Shown piece by piece: positions 61,496 to 64,000 of a stretch of DNA of 64,000 nucleotides. Source of the stretch: Ruania halotolerans (GTDB taxonomy: Bacteria; Actinomycetota; Actinomycetes; Actinomycetales; Beutenbergiaceae); the NCBI RefSeq assembly GCF_021049285.1, contig NZ_CP088017.1, positions 4,103,380 through 4,167,379 of the forward strand, read 5' to 3'. The notes under the pieces are model-generated. The model saw only the letters and a list, made by a program, of their open reading frames with translations. It did no database searches and was not told where the DNA came from. Made by a program: the position numbers and the translations under genes. Numbering within the stretch: the first letter of the stretch is position 1; each line of letters begins with the position of its first letter.

Positions 61496-61793
61496 TCACC
61501 CCTGGCCGGCACCGCGGACCAGCCACCGCCCAGATTCCTCAGTCAGGATGAAGCCCCACGCCACCTCGGTGCCGTTGTCCAGCGACGCGTCGGCGCCCTC
61601 CGGAGTGAACTCCACCATCACGGTGACGTCGTCGTCTGATCCTCCTGGCCCGCTGCCGCTCAGAGTTCGGCCCTGGGGTAGCAACTCTGCCATCCGGCTC
61701 GGCGGAACCGCACGCTGCCGCACTCCCGAGGCTGACGGCCACGAGCACCCCCATCAGGACCCTCCGCACGCGTCCACGACCCTGCCACCCCAT
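61496..61793 (-). pseudogene. Small lipoprotein gene, probably frameshifted
   Basis: One frame (61793 downward) starts well as a lipoprotein: a basic start, a hydrophobic core (LMGVLVAVSLGSAAACG) and a Cys lipobox; but it then turns into arginine-rich noise. A second frame (to 61496) ends like a secreted protein domain: DDDVTVMVEFTPEGADA and WGFILTEESGRWLVRGAGQG. They must be read in order with a one-base shift near 61660-61700. I infer one lipoprotein of about 95 residues, broken either in nature or by error. Confidence 0.5.
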
Positions 61794-61872
61794 GCATCAG
61801 TTCTACCCGATCGCGCTGCGAGGCACTCGCGCACGGCGCCGGGACGCGCTCACGCAAGGCGACGGGAACTGA

Positions 61873-63330
61873 TCAGTCCTTCACGGCCCAAGTTGGCCGA
61901 TCCTTCGGCATCACGGCCACGGCCGCCAGCATCACGACGGTCACCACGAGCGCAGCGATGAACACCAGGTGCATCGCTGCGGCCAGACCGGGCCCCTCCG
62001 GGAGGCCATCCACGCCGAGCGTGGTGCGCGCATTGACCAGCCCGCCGAAAACGGCAACACCGGCCGCCGAGCCGAGCGAGCGGGCGAACAGATTCGTTCC
62101 GGTGACCGCTCCGCGCTGGCCCCAGTCGGCGCTCGTTTGTGCGGCGATCAGCGTGGGAGTCGCCGTCAGGCCCATGCCGACCCCGATCACGAAGCAGCAC
62201 GCGCCCACCTGCCACAACTGGCTGCTCTCACCCAGCATCAGCGTGAGAGTCGCACCACCCACGACGATCCCCGACCCGAGCAGACCGGTGAACCGGAACC
62301 CGAATCGCAGGTAGACCCGTCCGGAGAGGGTGGCCGCGATCGGCCAACCGAGGGTGAGTGCGGCGAGTGCGAAGCCGGCCATCAGGGGTCCGTAGCCCAG
62401 CACTCCTTGGGCGTAAATCGGTACGTAGGTGGACAGCCCGAGCACGATCACGCCCACCATCAAGGAGGCGACGGTGGAGGCGCCGATGATGCGCTGGCGG
62501 AGCACCCGCACGTTGAAGATCGGGTGCGCCGCCCGCCGTGCGTACAGCACGAAGGACAGCAGCAACAACAATGCGGCGACGAACAGCCCGATCGTGAGCG
62601 GCGAGTCCCACCCCCACGTGCCTGCCTCCAGCAGCACCAGTACCAGCAGGGCGCTGCCGAGGGTCAGCAGCACGGCGCCGCGCACGTCGATCGGCTCGCG
62701 TGGGCCGGACCTGCCCGGTTCCCGGAACCGCCGCCACAACAACACGGCGGCCGCCAATGCGAAAGGCACGTTGATCCAGAAGATCCACCGCCAGCTCACG
62801 AACTCCGCGAAGACCCCGCCGAAGGTGGGCCCGGCCACCGAGGAGATCGCCCACACGCTGGCGAGGTAGCCCTGCGTCTTGGCGCGCTCGGCGAGGGTGT
62901 AGATGTCGCTCGCGATGGTCATCGACATCGGGATGATCGCGCCCGCGCCGAGGCCCTGGATCACGCGGAACACGATCAGCGCCAGCATGCTCGGTGCGAG
63001 CGCGCACAGCACCGAGCCGAGCAGGAACAGACCGATCCCGGCCAGCATCACCCGCTTGCGGCCGAGCACGTCCGCGAGCCGGCCATACACCGGCACCGTG
63101 ACCGCCTGGGCAAGCGTGTAGCTGGAGAACAGCCAGGGCACCTGGTCGAAGGCACCCAGCTCGCGGGCGATCGTGGTGGAAGCGGTCGCGAGGATCGTGG
63201 CATCCAATGCGACCAGCGCGGCCGCCAGCATGAGCGCACCGAGGATCGGCCCGCGCTCGGAGCGCAGGCCGACGCCGACCGTGTTCGTGTGCTGGGCTGG
63301 GCTCACCGGCACCAGTAAACACGGTCCCAT
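61873..63330 (-). CDS. Drug-type MFS efflux transporter (DHA2/EmrB-QacA family)
   Basis: A 485-residue, 14-helix pump. The first helix with LVALDATILATASTTIARELG (motif D1 region), GRLADVLGRKRVMLAG (motif A) and VIQGLGAGAIIPMSMTI (motif B) and the motif C region SSVAGPTFGGVFAE are all clear. It should expel lipophilic cations or antibiotics with H+. Start is uncertain: ATG 63330 is the longest; GTG 63306 is also possible. It is divergent from the lipoprotein gene at 63470. Confidence 0.93.
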   Translation of the reverse strand: MGPCLLVPVSPAQHTNTVGVGLRSERGPILGALMLAAALVALDATILATASTTIARELGAFDQVPWLFSSYTLAQAVTVPVYGRLADVLGRKRVMLAGIGLFLLGSVLCALAPSMLALIVFRVIQGLGAGAIIPMSMTIASDIYTLAERAKTQGYLASVWAISSVAGPTFGGVFAEFVSWRWIFWINVPFALAAAVLLWRRFREPGRSGPREPIDVRGAVLLTLGSALLVLVLLEAGTWGWDSPLTIGLFVAALLLLLSFVLYARRAAHPIFNVRVLRQRIIGASTVASLMVGVIVLGLSTYVPIYAQGVLGYGPLMAGFALAALTLGWPIAATLSGRVYLRFGFRFTGLLGSGIVVGGATLTLMLGESSQLWQVGACCFVIGVGMGLTATPTLIAAQTSADWGQRGAVTGTNLFARSLGSAAGVAVFGGLVNARTTLGVDGLPEGPGLAAAMHLVFIAALVVTVVMLAAVAVMPKDRPTWAVKD

Positions 63331-63370
63331 CGGTCCCGCCGTCGTCGACTATATGGGCCACCCCCGGCCG

Positions 63371-63398
63371 GTGATGTGTGTGTGGTGTGTGTGTGTTG
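63371..63398. repeat. GT-rich low-complexity tract
   Basis: About 28 bases made almost only of g and t (gtgatgtgtgtgtggtgtgt...) in the intergenic gap between the pump and the lipoprotein gene. It could change length by slippage. A hairpin follows (63406-63412 / 63417-63423). Confidence 0.8.
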
Positions 63399-63469
63399 GG
63401 CCCTGCCCCACCTGAGGGTGGGGACCTCTGCCCCTGCCAGAACGGGCGCCGGACTCGCTAGGTTGAACT

Positions 63470-63892
63470 ATGCGCGCCGGCTCCCGTCCCCGTTCGTTGC
63501 CCCTGCTGGCAGCGCTCGTCATCCTGGCCGGTTTGAGTTCATGCGCGAGCGAACCGCCCGCCGAGGCGCCGATCGTTCAGGTGGAGGCGCAGGACTGGAC
63601 CGGTTGGCAGGAGGAACAACCCGAACCGGCGCCCGTGCAGACAGTCGAACTCAGTGAGGGCGGGACCTTCCAGGTGCCGACCGTCGGCGGAGAGGTCGTC
63701 TTCACCGTGCAGTCCATGACCGCCGACCGCGTCAGGCTGCGTACCGATACCGAACTGGCCCGCGGGACCGACAGCGGTGGCACCGACCTGAACGACCTCG
63801 ACACGCGCTTCGAGCTGACCCCTCGCGAACCGCTGGAACTCGCGACGCCGACGATGGACGGCGGCACCACGATCACGCTGACCTGGAGGTGA
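63470..63892 (+). CDS. Small secreted lipoprotein, unknown function
   Basis: A 140-residue protein. A basic start, LLAALVILAGL and the lipobox LSSC (Cys25) predict export and lipidation. An acidic stretch (residues 26-55, EPPAEAPIVQVEAQDW) is followed by a small beta-rich domain (VPTVGGEVVFTVQSMTADRVRLRTD...). TAGGTT at 63459-63464 lies five bases before the ATG. I do not recognise the family. Confidence 0.7.
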   Translation: MRAGSRPRSLPLLAALVILAGLSSCASEPPAEAPIVQVEAQDWTGWQEEQPEPAPVQTVELSEGGTFQVPTVGGEVVFTVQSMTADRVRLRTDTELARGTDSGGTDLNDLDTRFELTPREPLELATPTMDGGTTITLTWR

Positions 63893-63919
63893 CGCTGCCC
63901 CTCCGGGGCACCATCGCGA

Positions 63920-64000
63920 TCAGAAGGCGTCCGGGTAGAGACCTTCGGCGATCTGCCGCACGATCGAGATATTTCCCAGTGTTCCGGGGAACACGTCGGC
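63920..64000 (-). CDS. C-terminal end of an unidentified gene
   Basis: The last 26 codons of a minus-strand gene, ending at TGA (63922-63920). They read ADVFPGTLGNISIVRQIAEG then LYPDAF. Codon use matches the neighbours. Too short for me to name a family. Confidence 0.55.
   Translation of the reverse strand, partial: ADVFPGTLGNISIVRQIAEGLYPDAF

Noticed and set aside
1-64000. tRNA, rRNA, CRISPR arrays, phage genes or complete insertion sequences
   Set aside because: I looked for cloverleaf ends, repeated spacers, transposase motifs and integrases on both strands and found none I could support.

Overview
The window is about 64 kb of high-GC DNA from an actinobacterium. Codons end almost always in G or C. 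Many start codons overlap the previous stop (ATGA/GTGA). Many promoters place a TAnnnT box 5-8 bases before the start codon, which predicts leaderless mRNAs. Actinobacterial families are frequent: HelD, an ECF41-type sigma factor with a carboxymuconolactone decarboxylase-like partner, DesK/DesR-like two-component systems, and sugar ABC importers without their own ATPase. A member of the Micrococcales (Ruaniaceae, Beutenbergiaceae or similar) is my guess; no rRNA or marker gene is present to prove it. I see no tRNA, rRNA, CRISPR, phage or intact insertion sequence.

Layout. 1-3349: an alpha-glucoside-type sugar ABC importer on the minus strand, cut by the window start. 3599-9411: lpdA, two GNAT acetyltransferases, a long zinc-finger SDR, and an HxlR/azoreductase pair. 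9481-13906: a membrane protein, a PLP enzyme, and a two-component system divergent from a membrane protein and a Tat-exported multicopper oxidase (to 15405). 15478-16902: a MarR/SDR pair with a clear shared operator, flanked by related palindromes. 17017-25204: sufE and sseA, a TrkA/TrkH potassium system, nhaA, helD and a membrane protein. 25322-29138: a LacI regulator and a Gfo/Idh/MocA dehydrogenase divergent from a FucP-like sugar transporter. 29149-34874: scattered enzymes, including a MerR regulator and an aldo/keto reductase that share an operator type, and an MgtC-like protein.

34900-47988 is the most distinctive part. Two operons diverge from a roughly 510-base control region. The left one encodes a sugar importer, a DUF4091 (GH123-like) protein and a secreted metal-dependent phosphodiesterase with a discoidin domain. 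The right one encodes an Ugp-like importer and a glycerophosphodiester phosphodiesterase. An AraC regulator divergent from a phytanoyl-CoA dioxygenase-type oxygenase follows. I infer uptake of a phosphodiester-containing glycan or glycerophosphodiester, but the substrate is unknown.

48203-49680 holds an ECF41 sigma factor with its partner and a matching promoter. 49955-53198 holds three tandem, coupled Gfo/Idh/MocA dehydrogenases. 53282-56722 is an ABC exporter with a DesK/DesR-like pair. 56812-58356 carries a small conserved protein, a TerC-like protein and a small membrane protein. 58409-60732 is a GH3 beta-glucosidase broken by a one-base frameshift, divergent from a TetR regulator. The end holds a probably frameshifted lipoprotein gene, a drug-type MFS pump, a small lipoprotein and the tail of an unidentified gene.

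Three sugar ABC importers encode no ATP-binding subunit here and probably share one made elsewhere (MsiK-like).
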